A stretch of 64,000 nucleotides of DNA from Undaria pinnatifida (Eukaryota > Sar > Phaeophyceae > Laminariales > Alariaceae). Numbering within the stretch: position 1 is the stretch's first letter; every line of letters begins with the position of its first letter. Made by a program: the position numbers and the translations under genes. Below, piece after piece: positions 41,250 to 53,335 of the stretch. The stretch is taken from positions 10,817,741 to 10,881,740 of the forward strand of contig JABAKD010000028.1 in NCBI GenBank assembly GCA_012845835.1. The letters run 5' to 3'. Under the pieces are notes generated by a model. That model saw only the letters and a program-made list of their open reading frames with translations, was not told where the DNA came from and made no database searches.

Positions 41250-42530
41250 CTGGTACTTGTATAGGGTAGGGTCGTTTCGATAATACAAATCGTATACCAT
41301 ACTTGGTACAAGAATACCTGGTATGCAATTACGCACATTTTTTTCTCATGCTGTCTCCGGCGGCCGTGCGTTTCTTCTCGCGCTTTCGGTTGCGAAGCAA
41401 GCAATGGGTCCGTCGGTACATTACGACGCATGTCTGGATCCCGGCCGACCGCGGTGGCGCGTGCTCTGAGTAATCAACATCGCCGAGCTGGCTCCTTAAT
41501 GAAGGGGTTGCGTTCCGCCTCGATGAGCCGAGTAGGTGCATGGAAAACCCCACATTTCTTCGATTTTGTTTAAAGCCCGCTCCGCTCTTGATATTTTTTT
41601 GTCCGCTTCACTCTCTCGCCCGCTGCGCCACATGAGTCCATTTTTGTGGTCACCCTCTCTGCTGTCTGCTACGACGCAGCTACATACAGCCACCAGCAGC
41701 ACATCTGCCAAATATATACGCGTCTGTTGCGCCTAGCCCTGTGATTTCTGCTGTACACCTCGCCCAACAAGACTGCTTCCCTCCTACCTGGGAGACAGGC
41801 ACCTAGACATGCTATTCTCGAGTTGTTGTGCTCCTCGCACCTGGGAGGTAGTCGCACCGGGCAAGACTCATACGAGTAAGGCCCATTCTGCCACCTGCCT
41901 CGTTTCACCGAGCCGCGCAGGGGCCATCGAAACCCATTAGTTTATTTTTTCTCGCTCTGGTGCTGTGCTACAGCATCACGCATGGTCCTCCAGGTTCTCA
42001 ACTTGTGGCAGGCGCGGTAGAACAGCAGCCGCGCTGTGAGTGGGCTCTCTCTTGTGACAGCCACAGACGGTGCTTCTGTGTGTAATTGTATGTATGTGCG
42101 CTTCTGTATGTACCCGGCATATGTGAATGGAGTGTGTTGTCATAGGCGCACATCGATGAAGAAGAGCAGTAGATCGTGTCTCTTCACAGCCGCTCAGCCT
42201 CGCAGCCACAAAAAAAACAGTATACAGCAGCACAGCGGCAGCAGCAGCACAACGGCAGCCGTGTTTTAAGATCTTGCCTTCGTGCCAGGTACGGTGTGCG
42301 TGGGGTTGGTGCACAACAGGAGATCGAACCACAACAACAACGTGTCCAATGCAAAGATCAGACACACATCGTCGGACCGGATAACAGGTACACTCATACA
42401 GCACAGCAAGAAGAGCAGTAGCGCACACCAGGTACATACCAATGGAACACCTACCGCGTTGACCCTTTTCGGCTTGCGACGCCCCCGGGGTATAAAGTCC
42501 ACCCCATCCCGAGGGGGGACCTTGTATGGA
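41250..42530. other. No gene assigned
   Basis: Frames up to about 150 codons occur in CAG/CTG-rich DNA (for example 41976-42437 minus), with no recognisable domain. Confidence 0.4.
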
Positions 42531-42533
42531 CTA

Positions 42534-42645
42534 CTAAATATTATTAGTATCATCATTATTATTATCATGATTATGAATATGATCATGATTATGATCATGG
42601 TCATTATGATTATGATTATTATTATTATTATTATCATTACTATTT
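42534..42645 (+). repeat. (ATT/ATG/ATC)n low-complexity tract
   Basis: Simple TTATTATTATCATGATTATG-type sequence directly abuts the next repeat, perhaps as its tail. Confidence 0.85.
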
Positions 42646-43510
42646 TTCATCCTCCGGTGGATGGGGAAAAATAAAGCTCAAGGCCACTTCTTACACAGTC
42701 GGATTCCGCCAGTCGAAAACGGCCCTCTTCGACTGGACTTTTTTTCGACTGGATTCTTCTGGTCCTTCTTCTTATCGTCAGTCGAGTCGATTTATAGTTT
42801 TTGTGCTCTTCCTAGAGGCGGTTGGTGTGTGGGAGTTCTGCTGTACAGCAGTCGAAATCGGTTGGCAGCTCTGCGCTTCGCGCTTTCTCCGCGAGCAACG
42901 GCTCGACGAACCCTCGTCCCAGCGAGTTGGTGGCTTTGGGCTTAGCCGAAAGCCGCCAAAGCTACGTTCGTGGAGTTGCACTCAGCCGAGAGCCGCCAAA
43001 GCTACAGCAGCCGCAGCCGTTGTTGGCAGCATGGGATCGATACCGCGCGCTGCTGCGTCGTGTGATACACGCTGCTGGCGAGCGGAACTCGGAATGCGCC
43101 ACGCTGACTTGCTGCAAGAAGCAACAGCAGTGATAGCCACGCCAGCGTCAGCGCCTTGTATGATACTGCAGTGTGGTACCTGGTATGGGTGTGTGGCCGT
43201 GTGGCCGTGTGGGTGTGTGTTTGGTGGTGGGATGAACGATGCGATCGGTTCAAAAAACACGTGTAAAACTTTTTCGACTGAGATTTTTTCGACTGGATCC
43301 GCCAGTCGGAATTCTCAGTCGAAAAAAGTTGAGTCGAAAAAGCCCTTTTTCGACCGTACATAAGAAAGCTCAATTTGGGCTTCAGTCGAAAACGTTCTTT
43401 TTCGACTGACAAATCCGACTGTATAAGAAATGGCCTAAGCTCACCACACTTCCACGTATTTTCATACGTGTTGTGTGTCGATTCATACGCGTCGTGTGTC
43501 GATATTATTT
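42646..43510 (+). repeat. CCTCCGGTGGATGGGG repeat, copy 3, split by an insertion
   Basis: The left piece (to 42680) and right piece (from 43437, CTCACCACACTTCCACGTAT) match contiguous sequence of 19668-19832. A 756-bp element sits between them. Confidence 0.85.
42681..43436 (+). mobile_element. Non-autonomous TIR transposon, 756 bp
   Basis: Left end AGGCCACTTCTTACACAGTC and right end (inverted) AGGCCATTTCTTATACAGTC continue as imperfect TIRs into GGATT and CAGTCGAAAA. AAGCTCA flanks both sides (42674-42680 and 43437-43443) as a 7-bp target duplication inside a known repeat. Subterminal TTCGACTGG/CCAGTCGAA motifs recur many times near both ends, like transposase-binding sites. The interior lacks a transposase domain. 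Its superfamily is not assigned. Confidence 0.88.
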
Positions 43511-44300
43511 ATTAATTATTAGTAGACAAAACTACTTCGCAGGTATTGTAGACATGAAGGACACAGGACTCAGAGACGGCCAGGAAATGAAAAGATAACA
43601 AGGGCCAGCGTCGTAACAACGTGTTCGGCGCAAATACCCGGAACGTTTTTCCTCCTCCTTCAACCTTATTGGCCAGGAAAGCAAATCATTGGCCAGGAAA
43701 GCAAATCATGGTCCGCATTTCGGAAGTTTCTCGCACTTTCGAGACAGACGTCGCAGCGGCGTTTCTGGTTGGTTTCGGCCCGTTTTGGATGCGGATTGGG
43801 GTCAACGGCTAGGGTTAATAGGGTAATAAGCGGCTGGGCTGGGTTTACGCCCGTACCTTGATCCCAATACGTAGGAAGCAGCTGCGATCAGTGTGAGGCG
43901 CTTCTTAGCCCGAGAAGTGAAAATTCGTCGAGTAGTTAACAGCCCGAGGGAAGGTCCACGCGAACGACCACATCGGGGCTCAAGACTCAACAAAGGAAAA
44001 CAACGAAACAACAAGCCGCAGCAGAGCGAAACCAAGCGCGTGCCCCCCCTTCCCTGTACGATACACGAGTTCGGCGTCGTTTCCAATCGTACTCGCGATA
44101 TTTTCCGATATTTCTGTTTTTTATATAGTTTGCCTAATCGTACTACCAGGTACCTGGTATACCTTACTCTCTTCACAACATCAATTTACTGCCGTTGTTC
44201 CCGTTTTGGCTGTAGCCGTTTAATGGAAACCCCTCGTTTTCGTGGATCACGTCGGCATGGGGCGTTGGGCATGGGATCAGAGAGCGAAGTGATCCACAAG
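43511..44300. other. No gene seen
   Basis: Short frames on both strands, nothing recognised. Confidence 0.4.
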
Positions 44301-44304
44301 TAGG

Positions 44305-44510
44305 ACAGATCATCCCGTGTCATGATCTGCGCGATCTGTGTCTCTAAGGGCAGACAGATCTCTGGTCTATATTATCTGTACGATCTGCATGACCTAGCAC
44401 GTGCTTCCTTGGTGAGATCCGTACTACGCAGATCCTGCTCAGCACATCACAACGACCGATACCAGATGTAGATAACCTAGACAGTTATCTGTCCGACGTG
44501 TGAATGTTGC
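44305..44510 (+). repeat. ATCTG-rich MITE copy
   Basis: ATGATCTGCGCGATCTGTGT, AGACAGATCTCTGGTCTATA, AGATCCTGCTCAGCAC and TTATCTGTCCGACGTGTGAA match 23933-24469 without its insertion. Confidence 0.75.
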
Positions 44511-45985
44511 CTGCCGGCGGAAGATCATATACCCAGGGTCAGCGCGGAGAACCCAGGTGCTGGTGGGATCAGGTTGCCAAGCGGGTTGGGAGCATTGGTC
44601 GGAATGGTGTCCACTTGTGAAATTCAACCACGGGCTGGGCACTGGCTCAGTACGTACTGACAGTAGTAATCTACTGGCAGTAGTAATGTACGGATTGACC
44701 CGGCCAGCATATTTGCCACCAGTTTCCAGTTTCTACCTGACGTACGTTCAATGAACACGCCAAATTACAGTACGGAAACCCGCCAAATGCTTTTCGTGAG
44801 ATGATAGGAGAGAGGAGAGTGAGGAGAGGAGAGACAAGGAGCCCACGGCCACGATGGACGAAGGCTCCCCAGCCAACGGTCCGACGGGCTCTGCGGGCGC
44901 TGTTGCTGCTCTTGCTGCTGAGTCTTAGGTGGAAGCTTTGGCGTAAACGCCCTTCGATCGGGCGGCTTGGCCAGTATAAATACTGATCGATTTGTACGAC
45001 AGTACAATCGATACTGACTGAGTCAGCCAGTGCTCAGCCTTGAAAAAACTTTTCTGTGACCAGTATTGTCATAGCCCATATGATGGTAGCCGATCGCTTC
45101 TGTGTGTGTTGTCTCCACATCAACGGTCTGTGTACCCAACACCCAACGACAACAGTACACCCAGTGCCTGTGCTGATTCTACATCCTAGAGAGATGCAAA
45201 TTCTGTGGTCACAGACTGCTGTGAGAGAAAACCAGGAACAACCACAATTACTAAAAAAACAATCAAGGTGAAGCAAGTAAAATGCTAGCGTCCCGGGTCC
45301 GAGAACACAACAAAACAAGCCAGGCCTTGAAAAGAAGAAAAATGAGAACTAAAAAACAAGTTAGGGTTGGGGTTACTGAGGTTGGAATCAGGGGTTCAAA
45401 TTTCGGGATGGAGATTTTTACTTTGTACAGACACCAACGACCGAGAGCGCTATATAAAAATGGAGGCGCGTACCGTAATGGGGAGGGGGGAGAAGAGACT
45501 GCTTAGTGACCCCGGTTCTGAGTTATGTCTAGGGAGGGAGAAAGAGAAAGAAAAAGTGCGAATATAATAGATGGGACGAGCAAAACAAAAAATAGTCCGC
45601 GAATCTGCTGCTGTGTACCAGGTACCAGGTACTTCGAAACCTTAACCCTAACCCTGTTGGCGAGCATATCGGTGTGCGTGCGTTCTTCACATTAAACTGG
45701 TATCTCCACCCATCTACATCCAGTACAACCATTGCCGGCGCTGATGCCTCCTAGAGAGGCGTCTGTGGTCAAAGCGCGAGACAGAGATAAGTACACGTCA
45801 TTGCAAGTACAGAGCAGGTGATTGCGCTATGCAATGAAGCGCACCCGGGCAAAATCGATATTACGGCCATATCGGCATTAAAAAACTAAACGTACCATTA
45901 TTGCTGCGAAACTATCAAGGGTGCCTCTGATTGCGGCATCACCTTGCAAATATACTCGTTGCAGATCGGCCCAGACCCAACCCGA
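44511..45985. other. No gene seen
   Basis: Only short frames. ACCAGGTACCAGGTAC near 45616 is one of many such motifs in the window. Confidence 0.45.
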
Positions 45986-46250
45986 CCCCAATCCTAAACC
46001 GAACCCCAATCGTTGGGGCATTTTTGAGGCCTAAGCCGTATCATAACCCTAACCCTAACACCGGGAGAGAATCCTAGCCCAAAAGATTAACCCCATAACC
46101 CTAACCCCCAGTCTTAACTCTACTAGTGAACCCCAACCCCAACCCCAACCCCACACCTTGGGGGGGGGGACGCTAGCCCTAACCTTGAACCCCAACCCTA
46201 TTGGGGTTTGGGTTCGAGGGGAACCCCAACCCTAACAACAACTGGTTGGG
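45985..46250 (+). repeat. Interstitial telomere-like CCCTAA/CCCCAA tract
   Basis: Degenerate ACCCTAACCCTAAC, AACCCCAACCCC and TTGGGGTTTGGGTT units change strand bias near 46200. The unit is too irregular for a functional telomere. Confidence 0.75.
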
Positions 46251-48945
46251 GTGATCAAGGTCGCGAGGAGCGGTCGCGCGGCTTTGCAGCGTGTTTCGGA
46301 GGCGTTTATCCACAAACACCCTACACTCGACCGAGCGAGAGGCCAGCCTCGACCAATCAAACTGCAATTGTAGTTCTAGTAGTGTTGCACGCGATTTTTT
46401 GCAAGGTGGTGTTGCAATTAAGGCCTGCTCCATCATAAAATGGCGGAGTTGCTTTGGTGATGCATGGCATAGTTTGTTGCGTAGCCTCCATGGGTAGCCT
46501 CTTGCGTCGAACGCGTTTCACTCATCATTCGTACGGGTATACGTACACGTATCACCACACTTGTACTTTTATGTACCGTCCGGCGCTTTTTTCGTCGTTT
46601 TCTGTGTTCTGATAAATTACTGCCGTACCGGGTACATTCTCCGCCTGACTCGTACCACGAACTAGAACTGGTACTGCTGTTAGTACACTGCTGCGAAACG
46701 TGCCTGTACGTGTGATACGTGCTGAATTGACTGACTGCTGTAGTGCCGTAACCGCAACGGCGACTACACAACAACCGCCGTACCAGGTACCGACATGTAG
46801 CTACGATGTGACTTGTGAGTCTCATCAAAGCAACACTTGGTCGTGTCACAAGACTAATGTCAATATTCTGTCGTACCCAAGTAAAAAAGCACAATCAAAA
46901 CCAGATCAGAACACAACGAACAATACGTTTCCAATATCGTGTACCCAGGGTACGTACTGCTGTGTACGCTGCCGTCTGATATGATACATCTGGTGAAATT
47001 CTCGCCTGGTCGTGTGATCTGGAGCGTCAGGTATGGTTCTGCTGCTGCTGTACCTGTGTATACCGCTAAAAAAATGTAAATCGCTCCAAAGTCAATACCT
47101 GGTAGTCTCTTGTGACATTATCGCAACTACCGGTATCGTCTACAGCTTCGCCTACTATTACCAGGTACCTAGCGCAAAGGGGTGGCTTCTCTATTTACAA
47201 TCGACTCCAGGGCGGGGGGTTTTGCTTTGGGCACGCAGCAGCCAGTACCCAGCGGTCTCTGCCTCTCAGACTAAGAGAGCTTTATCCATCCAATGTTCGA
47301 TTTTCGTCGTATTCGACGCGTATAGAGAGGCCAGCAGGCCAACTTCTGTTTTTACCTGGCATTAGAAAACGGAACATTTCAAGCCAACAGCCTCCTGCCT
47401 CTTGTCTGCTTTGGTGTGACTCTTTTGGCGCGTATCATCGTATCATCCAATCATCCCATATACGATTGAGTGTCTGGTGTACACAGCACAACAATAATAA
47501 GAGAAACGACAACGAGCATCCCCCTCTTTAGCGACTACGATACCCACGAACTGTTGCCAAACTGCTGCTACCATGCTGCTGCTATGTCAGATGTTGCTTG
47601 CTGCTGCTACTTCTGAGGAAGATGCTTTTGTAGTGCAGTATTTTCGGGTATGCGGGCCATATACTCGTACACGAAAATTATCGTCCGAGGAGGACTGGAG
47701 GTTGTCATAGGAACGCGAAGCAAGAGCGATGCTTGGCATTCCCCCGACCCTTCGGGCATTCCGAACAACTTCACTTTCCAAGTCATTTTGTACAGCAGGA
47801 TACAGGTCATACATGACTGCTTCTGCTGCTTGTTTCGTAGCGAAAACCAACAGCGAACCAACAGCATGGTGTCGCCCAGACCCTAGACCCAAGTAACTTT
47901 TGAAGGTCTTCATCCGACCCGCCTGTACGTACACATACGATATACACCTATGATACCAACCATAGTATTTTCAAGTAATACAAAATACCTGGTGTATAGT
48001 ACCACCTCGTCCGGCAATATAAGGATTATTTCTTATAAATATAAATATCAATCGATCTTTACATTTCAAACTATGAACATACATTTTTATGTCTGGTATT
48101 ATAAGGACCAGTTAGTTATTCAAATGAAAACCAAACGGACCTTAAATTTTCAGGTATGATGGTAGCAAAATACGTAAGTACAAAAACACGTACAAAAATA
48201 CGTCGCAAAAAAAAAAGAGAAGTGATTGTATTTTAGTATATGGGATTCCATGAAAAGAACGGCGATGCTGCTGCCAGCTGTACGTAGGAGGACACGCCAA
48301 CTACCAATCGATCTCGCGTGCACGCTCACCTGCTAGTGATGCCCGTAGACGCCGTCTGCTGACGCATGGAATACCTCTACCGGCAGCATCTCCTGCTCAT
48401 CCACCAGGCGCCCCAATCCCCCCACCTCTCCCTGCTCCCTGCGTCTGGCGTGTCTTGTGGGAACAAGTTAGTTCGCCTTGCCCTCCTGTCTCTAAAAAGA
48501 GTACTTTTTTTTACAGATATTTTCGTTGGGCCCAATAGAAGGAAGCTACAGGCAACAGTTCACCACCGAGCCTGGGGGGGGTGAGCGGCAGTGCAGCAAA
48601 GAAGGGCAACCGCCGAGCTTCGTGGTGTCACTTGAATAACCTAGCGCTGAGGGTTGGTGTGGCTGGCAAGCGCGAAGCTAGGATACGGCGGACCCCTTAC
48701 TCCTACCGCTGCCGTAGTGAAACTCGACTCGTTTTTTACCCTTGGTTCCAGAGTCAGTCGTGTGGAAAAACTGAACAAAAATTCACCACAGGAAACAGAC
48801 TCGCAAAATGCGGGACCACGCGAGGAGACGAGAAAAACCAAGTGAAAAAAAGGCGTTTCGATGTCAAAATCGTAAAAACAAACATCTCCGTTGATTCTGG
48901 ATTGGGATACAACTTTTTTGTGACGAGTGGGTAGGCACGTCACAC
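46251..48945. other. No gene assigned
   Basis: About 2.7 kb with frames up to about 150 codons but no recognisable domain. Scattered ACCAGGTACC-type motifs are present. Confidence 0.4.
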
Positions 48946-48949
48946 ATGA

Positions 48950-49025
48950 CATCATCATCATCATCATCACAGCGCATCTACGACAGACTTTGCTGCGACA
49001 GACTTTGCTGCGACAGACTTTGCTG
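48950..49025 (+). repeat. (CAT)n and three 15-bp GACAGACTTTGCTGC repeats
   Basis: CATCATCATCATCATCATCA at about 48950-48969, then GACAGACTTTGCTGC three times at 48978-49022. Confidence 0.9.
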
Positions 49026-49128
49026 CTATATCACACCAACAGAAGAAGTACAACAAACACCGACAGCAGCAGTGCCAAACACAACGGCATAACAGACCTC
49101 TGACATATAATACTAGAGCGTTTAGGTG

Positions 49129-49262
49129 TGTGTATGTAGGAGATGGAATGATAAGGTGTATAGTAATTGTAGTTAACACGCGCATTCAATCGTTCTCATT
49201 CATCAGAGTCCGTCGTCCAGTCGTCTTCTTCTCGTTGTGGTCCCTCATTAGATGGTGGTGCC
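49129..49262 (-). repeat. Diverged duplicate of the retrotransposon's 3' coding end
   Basis: GAGATGGAATGA, TCAATCGTTC, AGAGTCCGTCGTC, GTCTTCTT and GTGG(A/T)CCCTCATTA occur in the same order at about 49598-49722, the 3' end of the gypsy pol frame. A second decayed copy or local duplication is implied. Confidence 0.65.
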
Positions 49263-49369
49263 TTGCCATATGGCAATACAGAATACCAGGTAACAACTAC
49301 TACACAACAACAACTGTTACAGCGCTAACAACGTAAAGTGGGACCCGGAAGTATCCCGGGATAGGAGAC

Positions 49370-49575
49370 ATTATTGTCAAGGTTGTTAGTCTATATTATA
49401 TTGTAGTTGGTAGTTGTAGTTGGGGTAGTGGTATAATAGTAGCGGTGTGGTAGTGGTACAGACTACTAGCGGTAGACATTTTGTGTGTAAGTAGTGGTAT
49501 TAGTCTATATTAAATAGTGGTAGTAAGTGGTACTGTGGTAAACTTTTTTAGTGTAGTGTGGTATAGTAGTGGTTC
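49370..49575 (+). repeat. TAGTGGTA/TTGTAGT low-complexity tract
   Basis: Irregular TAGTGGTA and GTAGTTGTAGTT units lie between the two copies of the pol 3' end. Confidence 0.75.
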
Positions 49576-49642
49576 TGTCTTCTGTGTGTATATCTAGGAG
49601 ATGGAATGAGGAGGTAGTTATCACGGGTACTCAATCGTTCAA

Positions 49643-49990
49643 TCATACTACATACAGAGAGTCCGTCGTCATCAAGCCGTCTTCTTGTGGACCCTCATTA
49701 CTACTATTATTATGCCGCTGGAGGGGCGCCGACACGTCGTCTTGGGTCACGTGATATGGGGGGATTTTTTTCGTGAAAGTGTTGAGCACGTACTGCGTCA
49801 ACCCATCCGGAAGGTACTTAGGCATGTCGCCGCGGTCGTGGGGGTTGGTGCAGAGCTTGCAGCGCTCGACAGAGACGCGGCAGTGCGCATCCGCGCCGGG
49901 CATGTCTGTGGGGAGGTCCAAATAGAGGAGTTTATCCCCCAGGGGGGAACCGCCTTATGTGTTGCTAGAGGGGCCGGGGCCAACAGCAAG
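49643..49990 (-). pseudogene. Pol C-terminal tail after the GPY module
   Basis: After WTGPYKILAVGP the frame changes and continues with LLYLDLPTDMPGADAHCRVS, VERCKLCTNPHDRGDMPKYL and PPYHVTQDDVS. The spaced Cys/His residues (RCKLCTNPHD) could bind metal. It stops at about 49643 in simple sequence. Confidence 0.65.
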
Positions 49991-50776
49991 GATCTTGTAC
50001 GGCCCTGTCCAACTTAGCGCGAATTTGATCTTGCGCGCCTTTGCATCCGTGCCGGCTTTCGCGCGTTGGCGAATAGTGGAGGCCGTACTATAAAGCCAAA
50101 CCCAATTACCCACAACGAAGTTGGGGACCTGGCGCAAAGCGTCCGAAACCGCTGAGTTTCGCCGTTCCGAACGCGAAACTGTTAAGGCATGCATCTCGCG
50201 AATAATATCGTTGGCGAGCTGTTGGCGTTCTGACGCCAGGTCGCAGTATGCGAGGTGGTCGCGGGCCAGGCCCTGATGGCCGGCGACCCCGGAGCGGTCG
50301 AAAACAATGAGAGGGAGGCGCCGAAGCCTGCCCATGTGAACCTCGTTGGGGGCCAGGCTAGTGCCGGTGCTGACCGAATTGTTGTAGGCGACGTCCACGT
50401 GCGACAACTGCGCATCCCAATCGTTTGGGCATTCGTTGACGATCATAGACATTTTTGGCCATTGTGTGGTTAACGCGCTCCACACCACCGTTACCGCTTG
50501 GATGGCAGGAGCTGGTGGCGATTTTTCGAACACCAAGAAGCTCATATACGACGTGGGAAAGCTTGGAGCTGAACTGGAGGCCGTTGTCCGATAGGATGCT
50601 ACGTGGACACTCCCAAAGGGGGATGTACCGGTTGATAAGGATGATGGCCGCGCCTTCAGCTGCAAATTCAGCGGCAGTGACGGCGACATGTCCGCACGAC
50701 GGCTAAAGCGGTCGGTATAAAGCAAAATATAGGTGTTACCCCGGGGCGTGACCGGCAATGGCCCAAAATAGTCCAC
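49955..50776 (-). pseudogene. Integrase catalytic core and GPY domain
   Basis: The first catalytic Asp is in MDYFGPLPVTPRGNTYILLY followed by TDRFSR. The second Asp (SDNGLQFSS) and the Glu (GGVERVNHTMA) lie in another frame about 50470-50610 and are exactly 35 residues apart, giving D,D35E. Two single-base indels, near 50690 and in an A run near 50452, account for the frame changes. The last part includes VPNFVVGNWVWLY and LSWTGPYKILAVGP, the GPY/F module typical of Ty3/gypsy integrases. Confidence 0.85.
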
Positions 50777-50829
50777 GCGTACCGCAATGCCCGGCCCCTG
50801 AGGGAGGGGAATCGAAATGACGGGTCATC

Positions 50830-51426
50830 AAACCGTCAGTCGCGGTGCCTTCCGCGCTTGGCACTTCAAGCAATGGCGCAACCACCATCTGGTGCATATG
50901 CTCCTTCCTGTCCACCAATACAAACGAGCATGTGAAGTGTGCGTGCCGTGCCTAGATGGCAGGAAGCAGTCGAATGGCAGGCTTGCATGATCCAAGGGCG
51001 CACGAATAGCGGCAGGTAAATACGGATTGGTTCGTCCCCCAAAAGGCAAGCCGCGCGTCCCGCAGGCCGTAAGGGGTAGTGGGCCGGGGTTGGACTACGG
51101 GCGAGGAGGACATTCTCCTCGTCGGTAGTATGGAGGCGGCCTTTGCCAGCGAGCTCCTGGGTCTCCGAGAAGAAGGGGCGCTGGTGTGAGGGGAAACGCG
51201 CTGAGACTTCGGTGAGCAAGGCCAATGGACGGCCGAGAAGAATGTATTGTATGGCGACGTAACACGTAGGCTCTGCACATTGCTCTCTCTCCCAGTCGGC
51301 GTGCGAATAACGCGCAGCGGAATCACCAAAATGTAGTTCGGCAGCAACGCCGAGGGCATCCAAATCGGCCGTAGGGGCGGAGGGGGACTCCTGAGGTGTC
51401 GAGAGCCCTAAAATCGGGACACCCAA
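50830..51426 (-). pseudogene. Integrase N-terminal H2C2 zinc-binding region
   Basis: This frame includes DWEREQCAEPTCYVAIQYIL, then SCHLGTARTLHML with the histidines. The rest of the finger, YWWTGRSICTRWWLRHCLKC and QARK, is in another frame at 50830-50920, so a frameshift separates the His and Cys pairs. Confidence 0.8.
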
Positions 51427-51434
51427 ACGCTTTC

Positions 51435-51880
51435 GCTAGGTCGCGGTCAGACGGGATCGATACCATCTGGAGAGGCGTTGGCGCTCGAGATGCGCCCAGG
51501 GCGGCAGCCAAAGGCAGCCGTAGGCGCGGAACGCGGCGGAGGGTCGACCCGAGAGGAAGAGGTCCGGGGAACCCTGCCGGGTCCGAAACCATAGTCAACG
51601 GTAGGTTGCGCGGCACCGGCCGCAGCGGTTGTTCTTCGGCGCGTCCGAGTGGAGATGCGACCCGTAGGCGGCAGTGCCACTGAAGCCTCCGATGGGGGCG
51701 TAGGGGCCCGCGGGGGCAAGTCTGGCGGAGTAGCCCCGGAGGGCACCACGGAAACCCGGAAGGAAAGTGGCGTCGGCGGCAGGCCAAAATGGTGCGTGGC
51801 CGAGGCTGTCATCACCGGTACCGCCGAAAGCAGAAACACGGGCGACGAATCTCCCGGTGGGAACAGAAAGGTCGTCAACC
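51435..51880 (-). pseudogene. Pol linker between RNase H and integrase
   Basis: A Pro/Ala/Ser-rich frame (PPDLPPRAPTPPSEASVALP) with no recognisable domain. Its position between RNase H and H2C2 makes it part of the polyprotein. Confidence 0.5.
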
Positions 51881-52378
51881 CTCATATGTAGCCAGTGTGC
51901 GCGAAAATCGCGGAATCAGTGGAGGTAAGGGGGAGAGCCCACCCAAGACAGCGCTATCTGGTTGGGGCACTAGCCCACCCAAGCTAATGCCGGGCACCGA
52001 TACGGAGGGGGTGAGCAGGCCGCAAGCCCTGACGAGGGATATGGCTTCATCGTCGACAGGGGTGAGGCGGCTAGAACCGCTGTGGTCGTGCTCAGTCGCC
52101 GGCTGTGGCAACCGCGAGAGGAAGTCAGCATTACCATTTGCGCTTCCGTTTCGGTAGTCAAGTGTATAGTCAAACGCGGTGAGATACTCGAGCCACCTCT
52201 GGATTTGCACGTTGTGGTCCCCAACTTTTCCGATATTTTCCAGAGCCTTTTGATCCGAGAAAACGCTAAACTTCGTATCCCAAAGATAGCCTCGAAGGCG
52301 CTTGATCGCCCATACGATGCTGCCTGCTTCCAAATCGAGCGGCGTGCAATGTGTTTCCGAGTCGAGGGTAGCGCGAGC
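51875..52378 (-). pseudogene. RNase H domain, N-terminally truncated
   Basis: LEAGSIVWAIKRLRGYLWDT keeps the acidic residue of the second motif. KFSVFSDQKALENIG keeps the third-motif Asp, and NGNADFLSRLPQ is the usual ADxLSR end. The first catalytic Asp is absent because the domain begins abruptly at the deletion junction near 52375. Confidence 0.85.
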
Positions 52379-52605
52379 ATGGCGAAGTCGAGTGTTGGAT
52401 CAGACCCGCAGCGAGGTACTGATTGAGGGTGGCGTCCACCTCTTTGACCAAAATCGTGTTGATGCGATGTGGTCGGCAGGTGACAGGCGCACTGCCCTCC
52501 GGTACCGAGATTTCGAAGGGCATCAGAGAGCAGGAGCCAAAATCCGTTTTGGAGCTGGAAAAAACATCCAGAAATTCGCAGAGAACGTCACCTGTTGCTC
52601 GATGG
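52370..52605 (-). pseudogene. Reverse transcriptase N-terminal remnant, core deleted
   Basis: LCEFLDVFSSSKTDFG, MPFEISVPEGSAPVTCRPHR and VDATLNQYLAAGLIQHSTSP are the classical opening of Ty3/gypsy RT. The sequence then jumps into the RNase H domain with none of the palm: no LDL, no YxDD. From family architecture roughly 250 residues are missing. Confidence 0.88.
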
Positions 52606-53335
52606 CCGCAGGGGTATACTCCGAGCTATGTAAGTCAAAAGTTGTTTCGCGCAGGTTTCTCGGCAGGCGGTGCCAGACGCGCAGGAACGGAACCCTTTGT
52701 TCGGGAGTCAAACCCTCGAGTAGGGCAGGTGAGGGCGAAGCCGTGGCTGCAGCTGCTGCGGGAGAGGGTTCCGAAATGGCCGCCATCTCAGACGCGTTCG
52801 TGGGCGGGGAGACGGCTGGTGCACTGTTCGTAATCGGGAGAACGGCAATGGGTGCGCGCATCAATGGAGCGTGGGCGACTCCCAGAAGGTCGCCGGCTCG
52901 AGGTCGGTCGCGCCACTGATGGGGAGGACCTGTCGCCCTGAAGCGGCAAAATGCTCTTCGGCAAGAAGAAGGTCCAGCTGGGGCAACATTTCGACGAGAT
53001 AGTGGCCTGTACGAGCTGGTAGGGCGTAAGTGCGGACCAAGTTAACAGCGAGCAGCTAAGGCTCGTCTGGCTAAGTGACGCGATCAGTGCCATCGTAACG
53101 GAGGTGGAATCCTGCGCCAGAGGTGAGGGGGTCGGGTACAGAAGCCGATGCACCCGTGGGGGCATGGTGAGACAGCGTCAGCTCCCCGAAAGCTCTCTGG
53201 TCAGAGGGGCGGGAAGGGAAAGAGCGGTAGGACTGCGTATTAAAACGCAACTATCGCGTCCCAGGAGCACCGCGTGTTGCATATCTGAAGGTGGAACAAC
53301 TCAGGCCCACACGGCGAGAGAGCTCGTCGGCTGTT
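52523..53335 (-). pseudogene. Pol region between protease and RT
   Basis: Interrupted frames include TPEQRVPFLRVWHRLPRNLR and Ala/Pro-rich spacer. No separate domain is recognised. Confidence 0.55.

Noticed and set aside
41976-42437. 153-codon minus-strand frame as a gene
   Set aside because: CAG/CTG-rich sequence with no domain, and frames of similar length on both strands.
45985-46250. Telomere or chromosome end
   Set aside because: The CCCTAA units are degenerate, mixed with CCCCAA and reversed in orientation, and sequence continues on both sides.
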